Shown here piece after piece: positions 41,995-50,627 of a stretch of DNA of 64,000 nt; position 1 is the stretch's first letter, and the number at the start of each line of letters is the position of its first letter. Both the position numbers and the translations under genes were made by a program. Source of the DNA: Corynebacterium kalidii. Its GTDB lineage: Bacteria > Actinomycetota > Actinomycetes > Mycobacteriales > Mycobacteriaceae. A model generated the notes under the pieces. The model was not told the DNA's origin. It searched no databases and saw nothing but the letters and a program-made list of their open reading frames with translations. Location of the stretch: the NCBI RefSeq assembly GCF_022869005.1, contig NZ_JALIEA010000017.1, positions 620,001-684,000 of the forward strand, written 5' to 3'.

Positions 41995-42513
41995 ATGAGC
42001 CCCACGAGCCCCTCGAACACTGAACGCGAGATCCTCACCTACGACCTCTTCGGCACCGCCATCAAGGAGCTGGCACAGACGGTCGTGGACGACTACAAGC
42101 CCGACCTCATCCTCTCCATCGCCCGTGGCGGGCTGCTGATCGGTGGTGCCCTGGGCTACGCGATGGGCATCAAGAACGTCTCCGTGATCAACGTGGAGTT
42201 CTACACCGGCGTGGGCGAGACGCTGGACCAGCCGGTGATGCTTCCCCCCACCCCGGAGGCCGTCGACTTGTCCGGGATGAAGGTCCTCATCGCCGACGAC
42301 GTCGCCGACTCCGGCAAGACCCTGGAGCTCGTCCAGGAGTTCTGTGCCGAGACCGTCGCCGAGGCACGCACCGCGGTGATCTACGAGAAGTCCCGCTCGA
42401 TCATCAAGCCGGACTACGTGTGGAAGAAGACCGACCAGTGGATCGACTTCCCCTGGTCGGATTTCCCGGTCATCACCCCGTCGGGCGAGCCTACCGGCGG
42501 CGACGCGTCGTAG
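41995..42513 (+). CDS. Purine-type phosphoribosyltransferase
   Basis: 172 residues. PRPP-binding motif VLIADDVADSGKTL with the two adjacent acidic residues; an upstream LSIARGGLLIGGALGYAMG loop. Matches the short xanthine/hypoxanthine-type phosphoribosyltransferases that salvage bases into nucleotides. Closely related to corynebacterial genes annotated as such. Base specificity cannot be read from sequence. Leaderless start is likely. Confidence 0.85.
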   Translation: MSPTSPSNTEREILTYDLFGTAIKELAQTVVDDYKPDLILSIARGGLLIGGALGYAMGIKNVSVINVEFYTGVGETLDQPVMLPPTPEAVDLSGMKVLIADDVADSGKTLELVQEFCAETVAEARTAVIYEKSRSIIKPDYVWKKTDQWIDFPWSDFPVITPSGEPTGGDAS

Positions 42514-42521
42514 ACGGCTCG

Positions 42522-42550
42522 TAACCGGCGTTAACCGGCGTTAACCGGCA
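42522..42550. repeat. Three direct copies of TAACCGGCGT at a convergent gene end
   Basis: Two exact copies (42522-42531, 42532-42541) and a partial third (42542-42550) lie between the phosphoribosyltransferase and the dehydrogenase. The last junction contains the TAA stop of the minus-strand gene. Micro-repeat of slippage origin; no termination structure is visible. Confidence 0.6.
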
Positions 42551-44247
42551 CTGCCCTCACGCCGCCCCAACGCCTCGCCGACGCGCTTCCCGCTGTGGAT
42601 GCAGCCGCCGAGGAACGTCCCTTCCAGGGCGTTCTTCCCGTGCATGCCGCCACCGCCGAATCCGGCGACCTCGCCGGCGGCGAAGAGGCCCGGCAGGACG
42701 GTGCCGTCGGAGCGTAGGCAGCGTCCCGACAGGTCGGTCTCGATCCCGCCGAGCGTCTTGCGGGTCACGATCCTCAGCCGCACCGCGATCAACGGGCCGT
42801 GCGCCGGGTCGAGGATCCGGTGGGGCTTCGCCGCGCGCACGATCCTGTCGCCGAGGAACTTGCGCGCCGTGCCCAGGTAGTTGACCTGGGCGTCCTTGGA
42901 GAACCTGTTGTCGAGCTGGCTGTCGCGGTCCTCGATCTGGTCACGGAGCTCCCCGGGGTCGATCACCGGCGCGCCGTCGTCGGTGAGGTTGTTCATCCCC
43001 TCCACGAGCGACTCCAGGTCGTCGGCGATGACCCAGTCCTCCCCGTGGTCCATGAAGTTACGGACCGCGACATGGGTCCCCGGTCCGACCTTGCCGGCGA
43101 GTTTCCGCAGGGACTTGTCGGTGAGGTCCGGGTTCTGCTCCGACCCGGAGAAGATGAACTCCTTGTCGGCGATGGTCTTGTCCAGGACGAACCAGCTGTA
43201 GCCGTGGCCGGTGCGTCCGATGTGCTCCAGGGAGGCGAGGTTGTCGGAGCCGGGGAAGATCCTGGTCGGCAGCCGCCGACCCTCCGCGTCGAACCACAAC
43301 GTGCTGGGACCGGGGATGATCCGGATGCCGTGGTTCGGCCACACCGGGTCCCAGTTCGCCATCCCCTCGGTGTAGTGCCACATCCGGTCCGTGTTCACCG
43401 TGGTGGCACCGGCCGCGGCGGAGATCCCGATCATCCGCCCGTCGACATGCGCCGGCACCCCGGCGACCAGGTCGGCGGGGCACTCCCCCCACCGCTGCGT
43501 CGGCCACGACCGGCGCACCAGGTCGAGGTCGCCCCCGATTCCGCCGGAGGTCACCACCACGGCCGCTCCCCGGAGTTCGAAGGTGTCGACCACCTCGCGT
43601 GGTGAGGCCACGCCCCTCCCGAGCTCGTCACACGGGGTCAGCACGCTCCCGCGCACGCCGGTCACCGCACCGTCCTCGACGACCAGTTCATCGACCCGGT
43701 GACGGAAGGCGAAACGGACCGTCCCGCGTTTCTCCGCCTCGAGCAGGGGTTCACGGAAGACCCGGACGACCTCCGGCCCGGTTCCCCAGGTGAGGTGGAA
43801 CCGCGGCACCGAGTTGCCGTGCCCGGAGGCGTCGCCGCTGCCGCGTTCGGCCCAGCCGACGGTCGGCAGCACATTCAGCCCCAGGGAGCGCAGGTAGTCG
43901 CGTTTCTGCGTGGCCGCGAAGTGGACGTACGCCCGGCCCCACTGCCGGGGCCAGTGGTCGTTGTCGGCGTCGTCGTAGTCCGCGGAGTTCCGCCAGTCAC
44001 GCCAGGCGAGTTCCTCGGAGTCCCTGATGCCCATGAGCTTCTGTTCCGGACTGTCGACGTAGAAGAGCCCGCCGAGCGACCAGTAGGCCTGTCCGCCGAG
44101 ATTGGCGCGGTTCTCCTGGTCGAGGACCAGCACCTCCCGTCCCGCCTTCTCCGCCTCGTAGGCGACGACGAGCCCGGCGAGTCCGGCACCGACGACGATC
44201 ACCGGTGGCGCTGCGTGTTCTGGTGTGCGTACCTGCTTGTCTCCCAT
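42541..44247 (-). CDS. FAD-binding dehydrogenase, KstD-like family
   Basis: 568 residues. FAD-binding VIVVGAGLAGLVVAYEAEKAG near the N-terminus (about 15-35), Glu-type ribose contact LVLDQENRANLGG, and the C-terminal FAD motif GLFAAGEVAGFGGGGMHG. Related to 3-ketosteroid delta1-dehydrogenases and the mycobacterial FAD-binding dehydrogenase group, for which the substrate is unknown. The ATG at 44247 is supported by TAGACT 8 nt upstream; a longer frame to 44346 would run through the operator-like repeat. Divergent from an MFS transporter that may import its substrate. Confidence 0.87.
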   Translation of the reverse strand: MGDKQVRTPEHAAPPVIVVGAGLAGLVVAYEAEKAGREVLVLDQENRANLGGQAYWSLGGLFYVDSPEQKLMGIRDSEELAWRDWRNSADYDDADNDHWPRQWGRAYVHFAATQKRDYLRSLGLNVLPTVGWAERGSGDASGHGNSVPRFHLTWGTGPEVVRVFREPLLEAEKRGTVRFAFRHRVDELVVEDGAVTGVRGSVLTPCDELGRGVASPREVVDTFELRGAAVVVTSGGIGGDLDLVRRSWPTQRWGECPADLVAGVPAHVDGRMIGISAAAGATTVNTDRMWHYTEGMANWDPVWPNHGIRIIPGPSTLWFDAEGRRLPTRIFPGSDNLASLEHIGRTGHGYSWFVLDKTIADKEFIFSGSEQNPDLTDKSLRKLAGKVGPGTHVAVRNFMDHGEDWVIADDLESLVEGMNNLTDDGAPVIDPGELRDQIEDRDSQLDNRFSKDAQVNYLGTARKFLGDRIVRAAKPHRILDPAHGPLIAVRLRIVTRKTLGGIETDLSGRCLRSDGTVLPGLFAAGEVAGFGGGGMHGKNALEGTFLGGCIHSGKRVGEALGRREGSAG

Positions 44248-44255
44248 ACGAAAGC

Positions 44256-44261
44256 AGTCTA
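44256..44261 (-). promoter_or_regulatory. Putative leaderless -10 (TAGACT) for the dehydrogenase
   Basis: Minus-strand TAGACT ends 8 nt before the ATG at 44247; there is no ribosome site between. Confidence 0.5.
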
Positions 44262-44298
44262 GGTGCTGCGCGGAGGGCAGGGCACCCAACCGATTTAT

Positions 44299-44332
44299 CC
44301 CATACAGCGGACGTTTGCGTTCGCTGTGTGGG
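44299..44332. promoter_or_regulatory. Inverted repeat between the dehydrogenase and MFS genes (operator candidate)
   Basis: 15-bp arms (44299-44313 and 44318-44332) around TTTG, with 13 of 15 positions complementary in DNA; the two others become G-U pairs in plus-strand RNA. It lies just upstream of TAGTTT (44338-44343), a likely -10 for the MFS gene, and so covers its -35 region. Likely regulator site for the divergent pair. Confidence 0.55.
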
Positions 44333-44399
44333 AAGCGTAGTTTCACAGATCGTCGTCACGACACATCCACGTTCACGAAGAGAGAATCGCAGCCGCTCC

Positions 44400-45776
44400 A
44401 TGACCACGTCCCTCACCGACCACTCCGATCCACCCGCACCGGTGCCGCCCGTCACGGCCACCGGCAACAAGAAGAGTCGTGTGATCTTCGCCTCGACCAT
44501 CGGCACGACGATCGAGTTCTACGACTTCTACGCCTACGCCACGGCCGCGATCATCGTCTTCCCCCACCTGTTCTTCCCGGAGAACGAGAACTCCACGATC
44601 GGGCTCCTGGCGTCCCTGGCCACCTTCGGACTCGCCTTCGTGGCACGACCGGTCGGGTCCGTGCTCTTCGGCCACTTCGGTGACCGCATCGGACGCAAGG
44701 CCACCCTGATCGGCGCCCTGCTGACCATGGGCATCGCCACCTTCATCATCGGCCTGCTCCCCACCTACGAGCAGATCGGCCTGTGGGCACCGGCACTGCT
44801 GGCGCTGATGCGCTTCTGCCAGGGGCTCGGCCTGGGCGGCGAATGGTCCGGCGCGGCACTGCTGGCCACCGAGAACGCCGAAGAGGGCAAACGCGCCCGC
44901 GCCGCCATGTGGCCCCAGCTCGGGGCACCGTTCGGTTTCATCCTGGCCAACGGGCTGTTCCTGATCCTCGTCCTGGCACTCGACCACACCCACGGTGCAC
45001 CCGGCGGCGCATTCATGACATGGGGCTGGCGGGTGCCGTTCCTGCTGTCGGCCGTGATGGTGGTCATCGGGCTCTACGTCCGCTTCAAGCTCGAGGAGAC
45101 GCCCGTCTTCCAGGACACCCTGGACAAGGGCGAGGACGTCAAGGTCCCCACCGTCGAGGTCTTCCGCACCGCCTGGCGTCCGGTCCTGCTCGGCACTTTC
45201 GTGATGGTCTCCACCTACACCCTGTTCTACCTGGTGACCACCTGGTTCCTGTCCTACGGCATCGGCGACCGCGACGCCGGCGAGGGCCTGGGGATCCCCT
45301 ACAACCACTTCCTGGTGATCCAGCTGATCACCGTCCTGTTCTTCGTGGTGGGCATCCCGCTGGCCGGCCACCTCTCCGACACCGTGGGACGACGCCGCTA
45401 CCTCACCGTGGTCTCCGTCCTGGTGCTCATCTACTCCGGCGCCTTCCAGGCGTTCCTCGACCCCGCCACCTCCGGGGAGGTCAAGGCCGGCGTGTTCCTG
45501 GCCATCGGGATGTTCCTCATGGGCCTGATCTTCGGCTCCATGTCCGCCGTCCTCCCGGAGATGTTCCCCACGAACGTCCGGTACACCGGCTCCGGGATCG
45601 CCTACAACGTCTCGTCCATCCTGGGCGCGGCGGTGGCCCCGTTCATCGCCGTCGCGCTGGCCACCGCACACGGCCCGTGGGCGGTCGGCGCCTACCTCGC
45701 GGTCGTCGTCCTGGTCAGCCTGGTCGCCATCCGGCTCATGCCGGAGACCCGGGACGCCGACCTCTACACGGTGTAG
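44400..45776 (+). CDS. MFS transporter, metabolite:H+ symporter (ProP/ShiA-like)
   Basis: 458 residues, twelve helices. Family signatures: GTTIEFYDFYAYATAA in helix 1, GHFGDRIGRKATLIGALLTMG after helix 2, GLGLGGEWSGAALLATENA in helix 4. This subgroup imports proline, betaine, shikimate or dicarboxylates with protons. AGAGAGAATCGC before the ATG gives only a weak ribosome site. A TAGTTT hexamer at 44338 gives a ~50-nt leader. Divergent from the flavin dehydrogenase. Confidence 0.9.
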   Translation: MTTSLTDHSDPPAPVPPVTATGNKKSRVIFASTIGTTIEFYDFYAYATAAIIVFPHLFFPENENSTIGLLASLATFGLAFVARPVGSVLFGHFGDRIGRKATLIGALLTMGIATFIIGLLPTYEQIGLWAPALLALMRFCQGLGLGGEWSGAALLATENAEEGKRARAAMWPQLGAPFGFILANGLFLILVLALDHTHGAPGGAFMTWGWRVPFLLSAVMVVIGLYVRFKLEETPVFQDTLDKGEDVKVPTVEVFRTAWRPVLLGTFVMVSTYTLFYLVTTWFLSYGIGDRDAGEGLGIPYNHFLVIQLITVLFFVVGIPLAGHLSDTVGRRRYLTVVSVLVLIYSGAFQAFLDPATSGEVKAGVFLAIGMFLMGLIFGSMSAVLPEMFPTNVRYTGSGIAYNVSSILGAAVAPFIAVALATAHGPWAVGAYLAVVVLVSLVAIRLMPETRDADLYTV

Positions 45777-45794
45777 CCACACGGTGTCGCGCGC

Positions 45795-45809
45795 CGGGGA
45801 ACCTCCCCG
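45795..45809. terminator. Short hairpin between convergent MFS and methyltransferase genes
   Basis: CGGGGA-ACC-TCCCCG, a 6-bp stem with a 3-nt loop, directly next to the minus-strand stop. It could act in both directions but lacks T runs. Confidence 0.35.
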
Positions 45810-47159
45810 TCAGAAGCGCCGGAACACGAACTGCTCGCAGTCCAACGCCCCGGCGCGGGCGAGGGCCTCGTGCAGGGCCAGCTGGTAGTCCCAGAGCCGG
45901 CGGTAGACGGCGTCGAAACCGGCCGCCGCCGCAGCCCGTTCCCGCGCGTTGAACGCACTGCGCCACAACGCCAACGTCGTGGCGTAGTGCGAGCCCATCC
46001 GGTTGCGTGCCGTCAACCGCAGCCCCGCCCGGTTCGCCTGGGTCAGCACATGCCCGTCGGTGGGGTACTCCACGGCCGGCCAGACGTAGGCGCGCATCAC
46101 GTCCATGCTGTCGCCGACGGTCTCGTCGGGCAGCCCGGAGTCCGGGACCCGCACCACCGACTGGACCACGGCGATCCCGTCGGCGGCGAGCATGCGCTCC
46201 ACCGCGCGGAGGAAGTGGATGGTGCCGTCGTCGCCGAGGGTCTCCATCCGCTCCACGCTGAAGACGGCGTCGTAGGTGCCGGCCCACTGGCGGGGGGACG
46301 GTACCGGCCCGCGGATCGTCTGCACCCGCACCGCCCCGCCGACCCCGGCGTCGTGGGCGTAGGCGCGCACCCTCTCGGCATGATCGACGTCCGAGGTCAG
46401 CACGTCGACGTGGGCGCCGCGCTGGGCCGCAATCACCGGCAGTGCCCCGCCCGACGACGGGAGCTCCAGCACCCGGTGCCCAGGTCCGACCTGGGCCTCG
46501 TCCAGCATGGCGTTGATGCGGTGCCGCTGTGCGGAGTCGAGGTCCGCGCGCTCGACCAGGCCGGGGTCGGTCGGCGCGTCGAAGTACCGCACCGTCACCG
46601 CCGTGGCGTGCCCGGCCTGGTCCGGGGTCTCCACCTCGGACGTCCTGGTCCCCGAGGCGAACAGGGCGGAACCCGTGGCACGGTAGCGGCCGGTGTAGAT
46701 GTCGACCAGGGCGTCCGGCAGGTCACCGGCCCGGACGTGACCGGAGACCCTCCGGCGTCGCCGGGACAACGTCCGTCCGAGGCCGCCCTCCAGGGGCTGG
46801 GTCAGCAGCACCCCCAGGACGTCCGGCAGTGGCTCGGCGGTCCACTCCCCCGCCATGTACCCCTCGGCGAGGCCGAGCCAGCCGGCGTCGACGACCCGGT
46901 CCAGGACCAGGCCGTCGTCGACCACCAGCCGGGGAACCGCTCCGGCGGTCAGGGCGACGCCATGGCGCTGGGTCAGTTCCTCGAGCCGTTGCTGCAGGTT
47001 GACCGCCCGCCGCCCGAGGAACGGTGCCTCGGGCAGGCGTGCCACGCCGGGCCAGCGCTCCGGGTCGATGTAGGCCTCCCGACCGTCGCGCGGGTCGCGA
47101 CGGCGTCGGCCGTCGTCGACAGCTGGTGCCACCTCCGCCTCCGTCCTCGCTGGTATCAT
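45810..47159 (-). CDS. Cyclopropane-fatty-acid-synthase-like SAM methyltransferase with degenerate motifs
   Basis: 449 residues. The whole-length pattern follows CFA synthases: an N-terminal domain (about 40-150: RLVVDDGLVLDRVVDAGWLGLAEGYMAGEW in part) and a methyltransferase domain with VRYFDAPTDPGLVERADLDSAQRHR in part. But motif I reads VLELPSSGGALPVIAAQ, where glycines are replaced, and the usual EHVG region reads VERMETLGDD. SAM binding or catalysis may be lost or altered. ATG at 47159 with AGGA just upstream. Confidence 0.75.
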   Translation of the reverse strand: MIPARTEAEVAPAVDDGRRRRDPRDGREAYIDPERWPGVARLPEAPFLGRRAVNLQQRLEELTQRHGVALTAGAVPRLVVDDGLVLDRVVDAGWLGLAEGYMAGEWTAEPLPDVLGVLLTQPLEGGLGRTLSRRRRRVSGHVRAGDLPDALVDIYTGRYRATGSALFASGTRTSEVETPDQAGHATAVTVRYFDAPTDPGLVERADLDSAQRHRINAMLDEAQVGPGHRVLELPSSGGALPVIAAQRGAHVDVLTSDVDHAERVRAYAHDAGVGGAVRVQTIRGPVPSPRQWAGTYDAVFSVERMETLGDDGTIHFLRAVERMLAADGIAVVQSVVRVPDSGLPDETVGDSMDVMRAYVWPAVEYPTDGHVLTQANRAGLRLTARNRMGSHYATTLALWRSAFNARERAAAAAGFDAVYRRLWDYQLALHEALARAGALDCEQFVFRRF

Positions 47160-47270
47160 GCGTTCCTGGGTAAAACTATCACTCACCCCCGGTTGCACCC
47201 GAAACAGAAAGGGGCCCGACGAGAGCTGACCGCATGCTGCCCGCGTGATGAGTACACCGTCGACAGGCAC

Positions 47271-47276
47271 TAGTAT
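47271..47276 (+). promoter_or_regulatory. Candidate ndh promoter -10 (TAGTAT)
   Basis: TAGTAT about 190 nt upstream of the ndh ATG, with a poor -35. Good fit to the corynebacterial -10; would produce a long leader that includes the 21-residue frame at 47395. Confidence 0.4.
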
Positions 47277-47394
47277 GGGCACCCAGGTCCGACGCGACCG
47301 GGAGGTCCGTCGGCTGACGACACTACACCGGCGTCCACCGACCCCCTGTAGAACACGCAGCAGTGCCACAGACACAACGCAGAGAGAACACGTG

Positions 47395-47460
47395 ATGACC
47401 CCGCCGGCGCCGACACCGACGAGTGCGCCGCAGTCACCGCAGAACGAGGAGTTTCGCTGA
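47395..47460 (+). CDS. Candidate 21-residue leader peptide before ndh
   Basis: ATG at 47395, reading MTPPAPTPTSAPQSPQNEEF and one final Arg, stops with TGA at 47458-47460; the ndh ATG starts at 47462 after a single base. AGAGAG lies upstream of the ATG. The last codons overlap the GAGGAG ribosome site of ndh, so translation of this frame could affect ndh initiation. Confidence 0.3.
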   Translation: MTPPAPTPTSAPQSPQNEEFR

Positions 47461-47461
47461 T

Positions 47462-48889
47462 ATGACAACCGCCACCCCCTTCCGGCCGTCCGGCCGTCAC
47501 CACGTCGTCATCGTCGGCGCAGGCTTCGGTGGGCTGTTCGCCGCCAGGAAGTTCGCCGGGGCCGACGTCGACGTCACCATCATCGACCGCACCAACCACC
47601 ACCTGTTCCAGCCGCTGCTGTACCAGGTGGCCACCGGTGTGCTGTCCTCCGGTGAGATCGCCCCGACGATCCGCCAGATCCTGCGCAAGCAGAACAACGC
47701 CCGCGTCATCAAGGCCGAGGTGCGCGACATCGACGTCGACGACAAGGTCCTCACCGCCGACCTCGGCGGCAAGGACGTCGTCCTGCAGTACGACTCGCTC
47801 ATCGTCGCCGCCGGCGCCGGCCAGTCTTACTTCGGCAACGACCACTTCGCCGAGTTCGCCCCGGGCATGAAGAGCATCGACGACGCCCTGGAACTGCGCG
47901 CCCGCATCACCGGCGCCTTCGAGCGCGCCGAGATCACCGACGACCCCGCCGAGAAGGCCCGTCAGCTGACCTTCGTCATCGTCGGCGCCGGCCCCACCGG
48001 CGTGGAGCTCGCCGGCCAGCTCGCCGAGATGGCCCACCGCACCCTGCGTAACGAATTCCGGACCACCGACACCGAGCAGGCCCGCATCCTGCTGGTCGAC
48101 GGCGGCCCGCACGTCCTGCCGCCCTTCGGCAAGAAGCTCGGCCGCAAGGCACAGAAGACCCTGGAGAAGCTCGGCGTCGAGGTCGTCACCGAGTCGCTGG
48201 TCACCAACGTCGACCGCGACGGCGTCACCTTCAAGAACATGAAGACCGACGAAGAGACCACCGTCCCAGCCTACTGCAAGATCTGGTCCGCCGGTGTCGC
48301 CGCGAGCCCGCTGGGCAAGCACATCGCCGACCAGATCGACGGTGTCGAGGCCGACCGCGCCGGCCGCGTGCCGGTGAACAAGGACCTCTCCGTGGGCGAC
48401 CACAAGGAGATCTTCGTCATCGGCGACATGATGAGCCTGGACAAGCTGCCGGGCCTCGCCCAGGTCGCGATCCAGGGTGGCGAGCACGCCGCCTCGATCA
48501 TCCGCGCCAGCGTCGAGGAGGGCAGCACCGAGCGTCCCGACTTCAAGTACTTCGACAAGGGCACCATGGCCATCGTGTCCCGCTTCAACGCCGTGGTGAA
48601 GCTGGGCAAGGCCGAGATCTCCGGACCGGTCGGCTGGTTCATGTGGCTCGCCGTGCACCTGATGTTCATGGTCGGCTTCCGCAACCGCTTCGTCGCCGCC
48701 TACAGCTGGGGCCTGAACACCCTGTCGCCGAACCGGTGGCACCTGGTGGCCACCCGCCAGCAGCTGCACGCACGCAACGCCCTGCGGAAGCTGCGCGCTC
48801 TCGAGGACGAGCAGGAGAGCCGCTCCATCGAGGTCCGCGACAACCTGAAGTTCGGCGACGGCCGCGACACCCGCGCCGTGGCCGACTAG
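47462..48889 (+). CDS. ndh: Type II NADH:quinone dehydrogenase
   Basis: 475 residues, pyridine-nucleotide-disulphide fold. FAD motif VVIVGAGFGGLFAARKFA, quinone-site loop NHHLFQPLLYQVATGVLSSGEIA, and NADH motif FVIVGAGPTGVELAGQLAEMA. A hydrophobic C-terminal stretch (about 385-410) allows peripheral membrane attachment. It oxidises NADH without proton pumping, the main NADH route in corynebacteria, which lack complex I. GAGGAG 10 nt upstream of the ATG. Followed by a strong hairpin. Confidence 0.96.
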   Translation: MTTATPFRPSGRHHVVIVGAGFGGLFAARKFAGADVDVTIIDRTNHHLFQPLLYQVATGVLSSGEIAPTIRQILRKQNNARVIKAEVRDIDVDDKVLTADLGGKDVVLQYDSLIVAAGAGQSYFGNDHFAEFAPGMKSIDDALELRARITGAFERAEITDDPAEKARQLTFVIVGAGPTGVELAGQLAEMAHRTLRNEFRTTDTEQARILLVDGGPHVLPPFGKKLGRKAQKTLEKLGVEVVTESLVTNVDRDGVTFKNMKTDEETTVPAYCKIWSAGVAASPLGKHIADQIDGVEADRAGRVPVNKDLSVGDHKEIFVIGDMMSLDKLPGLAQVAIQGGEHAASIIRASVEEGSTERPDFKYFDKGTMAIVSRFNAVVKLGKAEISGPVGWFMWLAVHLMFMVGFRNRFVAAYSWGLNTLSPNRWHLVATRQQLHARNALRKLRALEDEQESRSIEVRDNLKFGDGRDTRAVAD

Positions 48890-48916
48890 TCACCCTCCTC
48901 CCCCGGGCACGCATCA

Positions 48917-48955
48917 GACCCCGGGCACGCATCCGGTGTGGGCGTGCCCGGGGTC
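48917..48955 (+). terminator. Hairpin after ndh (14-bp perfect stem)
   Basis: GACCCCGGGCACGC (48917-48930), an 11-nt loop, then GCGTGCCCGGGGTC (48942-48955). No T run follows, typical of actinobacterial I-type terminators. CCCCGGGCACGCATC is also directly repeated at 48901-48915 and 48919-48933. Confidence 0.65.
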
Positions 48956-48981
48956 CGGCGTATCCGCCCGGAGGCACACGG

Positions 48982-48987
48982 TAGGCT
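48982..48987 (+). promoter_or_regulatory. Putative -10 (TAGGCT) for the TPP-controlled operon
   Basis: TAGGCT immediately precedes the riboswitch; transcription would begin about 48994, in keeping with the start of its P1 helix. Confidence 0.45.
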
Positions 48988-49077
48988 GGACACCACGAGA
49001 CACGGGGTGCGCGGTCATTCGCGCTGAGAACACACCCGTTGAACCTGCTCTAGTTCGAACTAGCGAAGGGATGGTCC
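48988..49077 (+). promoter_or_regulatory. TPP riboswitch (THI element)
   Basis: The conserved core is intact: CGGGGTGC (49003-49010), a GCGCG/CGCGC P3 stem, GCTGAGA, ACACCCGTTGAACCTG, then GCGAAGGGATGG. The P1 stem can pair GGACACCA with TGGTCC. The AAGGGA in its last part is also the ribosome site of thiM, whose GTG begins at 49078, so TPP binding would block translation rather than (or as well as) transcription. Thiamine pyrophosphate is the established ligand of this class. Confidence 0.92.
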
Positions 49078-49926
49078 GTGCCAGACACGCTCACCACCAT
49101 CGTCCATGCCGTCCACGCCCTGCGTCAGCGCACCCCGCTGGTCCAGTGCATCACCAACCAGGTCGTCCCCCAGGTCACCGCGAACGTCCTGCTCGCCGCG
49201 GGCGCCGCGCCGGCGATGGTCGACACCCCCGAGGAGGCCGCGGACTTCGCCGCCGTCGCCTCCGGGGTCCTGGTCAACACCGGCAGTCCCACCGCCGCCC
49301 AGTACGTCGCCATGCGGGAGGCGGTCCGTGGCGCCACGGACGCGCACACCCCCTGGGTCCTCGACCCGGTGGCCTGCGGCGGGCCGGCGGCACGGACCGG
49401 CTTCTGCCGGGACATCGTCACGCACGGGCCCGCCGCCGTACGCGCCAACGCCTCCGAGGTGATCGCACTCGAGGGCGGGACACCGGGCGGTGGGCGCGGA
49501 GTGGACTCCACCGACGAGGTCGACGCCGCGCTGGACGCCGCACGCGCACTCGCCGACCGCACCGGGGGTGTCGTCGCCGTCTCCGGGGCACAGGACCTGG
49601 TCGTCTCCCACGGCCGGACCAGCCGGCTGAACTCCGGCGACCCGCTGCTGCAGCTCGTCATCGGCACCGGGTGCTCCCTCGGCGCACTCACCGCCGCCTA
49701 CCTGGGTGCGGCCCGTGCCACCCCGGGTGAGCTCACCGACCACGACGCGGTGCTCGCCGCCCACGCCCACGTGGGCGCTGCCGGCACCCTCGCCGCCCGG
49801 GACGCCGACGGCGGCGGACGTGGCCCCGGCAGCTTCGCCGTCGCCTGGCTCGACGCGCTCCACACCGTCGCGGCCGACCCGTCGCTCATCACGGACCTGG
49901 TCGCGGTCGAGGAGACCGGCCGGTGA
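49078..49926 (+). CDS. thiM: Hydroxyethylthiazole kinase
   Basis: 282 residues, ribokinase-like ThiM fold. Motifs: [25 protein letters not shown] in part at the N-terminus, [21 protein letters not shown], and the catalytic-cysteine [15 protein letters not shown]. It phosphorylates salvaged hydroxyethylthiazole. GTG start right after the TPP riboswitch, whose 3' end carries the ribosome site. Stop overlaps thiE (GTGA). Confidence 0.95.
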   Translation: MPDTLTTIVHAVHALRQRTPLVQCITNQVVPQVTANVLLAAGAAPAMVDTPEEAADFAAVASGVLVNTGSPTAAQYVAMREAVRGATDAHTPWVLDPVACGGPAARTGFCRDIVTHGPAAVRANASEVIALEGGTPGGGRGVDSTDEVDAALDAARALADRTGGVVAVSGAQDLVVSHGRTSRLNSGDPLLQLVIGTGCSLGALTAAYLGAARATPGELTDHDAVLAAHAHVGAAGTLAARDADGGGRGPGSFAVAWLDALHTVAADPSLITDLVAVEETGR

Positions 49927-50627
49927 CCCCCGGCCACCCCACCGCCGAGCAGGTCGACTGGAGCCTCTATCTGGTGACCGACCCGGAACTGGGTGGGGGA
50001 CGCGACGCGGTGGCCGGCATCGTCCAGCAGGCGGTCGCCGGCGGAGTGGGCGTCGTCCAGCTGCGCGACAAGACCCTCGACGACCGGGCCTTCGCCGACC
50101 GCGCGGCGGACGTCGCCGACGTCCTCGCCGGCACCGGGGTCCCCCTGTTCGTCAACGACCGGATCGACGTGGCCCGTCGGCTGGGGCTGCACCTGCACAT
50201 CGGCCAGGACGACACCGACGTCCGCACCGCCCGGGACCTGCTGCCCGACCACCTGATGCTCGGGCTCTCCGTCGACGACCACTCCCAGATCGACCGGCTC
50301 AGCAGCCTCGTCGCCGACGGGATGCGCCCGCCGGACGTCCTCGGCCTCGGCCCGGTGGAGCTGACACCGACGAAGACCGACACCGGACGCGCCCTGGGGG
50401 TGACCGGCCCGGGCAGTGTCGACGACCTGGCCCGCCACGCCCTGGAACTCGGCATCCCCTCGGTCGCGATCGGCGGTGTCTCCACCGCCAACGCCGCCGC
50501 CCTGCGGCGCACCGCCGTGGCGGGCATCTGCGTGGTCTCGGCGGTCATGGCCGCCGACGACCCCACCACCGCAGCCGACGACCTGCACACCCTGTTCACG
50601 CACACCGACCGGAAGGACCCCGCATGA
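49923..50627 (+). CDS. thiE: Thiamine-phosphate synthase
   Basis: 234 residues, a TIM barrel. Pyrophosphate-site residues in [30 protein letters not shown] and the glycine-rich [16 protein letters not shown]. It joins HMP-pyrophosphate and thiazole-phosphate into thiamine phosphate. It overlaps thiM by 4 nt and the ThiD/TenA gene by 4 nt, so the three proteins are made from one coupled message. Confidence 0.95.
   Translation: MTPGHPTAEQVDWSLYLVTDPELGGGRDAVAGIVQQAVAGGVGVVQLRDKTLDDRAFADRAADVADVLAGTGVPLFVNDRIDVARRLGLHLHIGQDDTDVRTARDLLPDHLMLGLSVDDHSQIDRLSSLVADGMRPPDVLGLGPVELTPTKTDTGRALGVTGPGSVDDLARHALELGIPSVAIGGVSTANAAALRRTAVAGICVVSAVMAADDPTTAADDLHTLFTHTDRKDPA

Larger units (their letters stand above)
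47160..47461. other. 302-nt divergent region between the methyltransferase and ndh
   Basis: Holds a -10-like TAGTAT (47271-47276) and a TAGAAC (about 47348) for ndh, and a 21-codon frame ending one base before the ndh ATG. A longer low-quality frame from 47245 covers the same ground and is not called. No further structure seen. Confidence 0.5.

Noticed and set aside
44299..44332. Inverted repeat as a transcription terminator
   Set aside because: It lies between divergent starts, so no gene ends there; regulator site or leader hairpin are better readings.
47245..47460. A 71-codon frame before ndh
   Set aside because: Covers the likely promoter TAGTAT and has basic low-complexity sequence; only the terminal 21 codons were kept as a candidate leader peptide.
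49051..49062. TAGTTCGAACTA as a second LexA-type site
   Set aside because: It lacks the N4 centre of the SOS consensus and is part of the P4/P5 arm of the TPP riboswitch.
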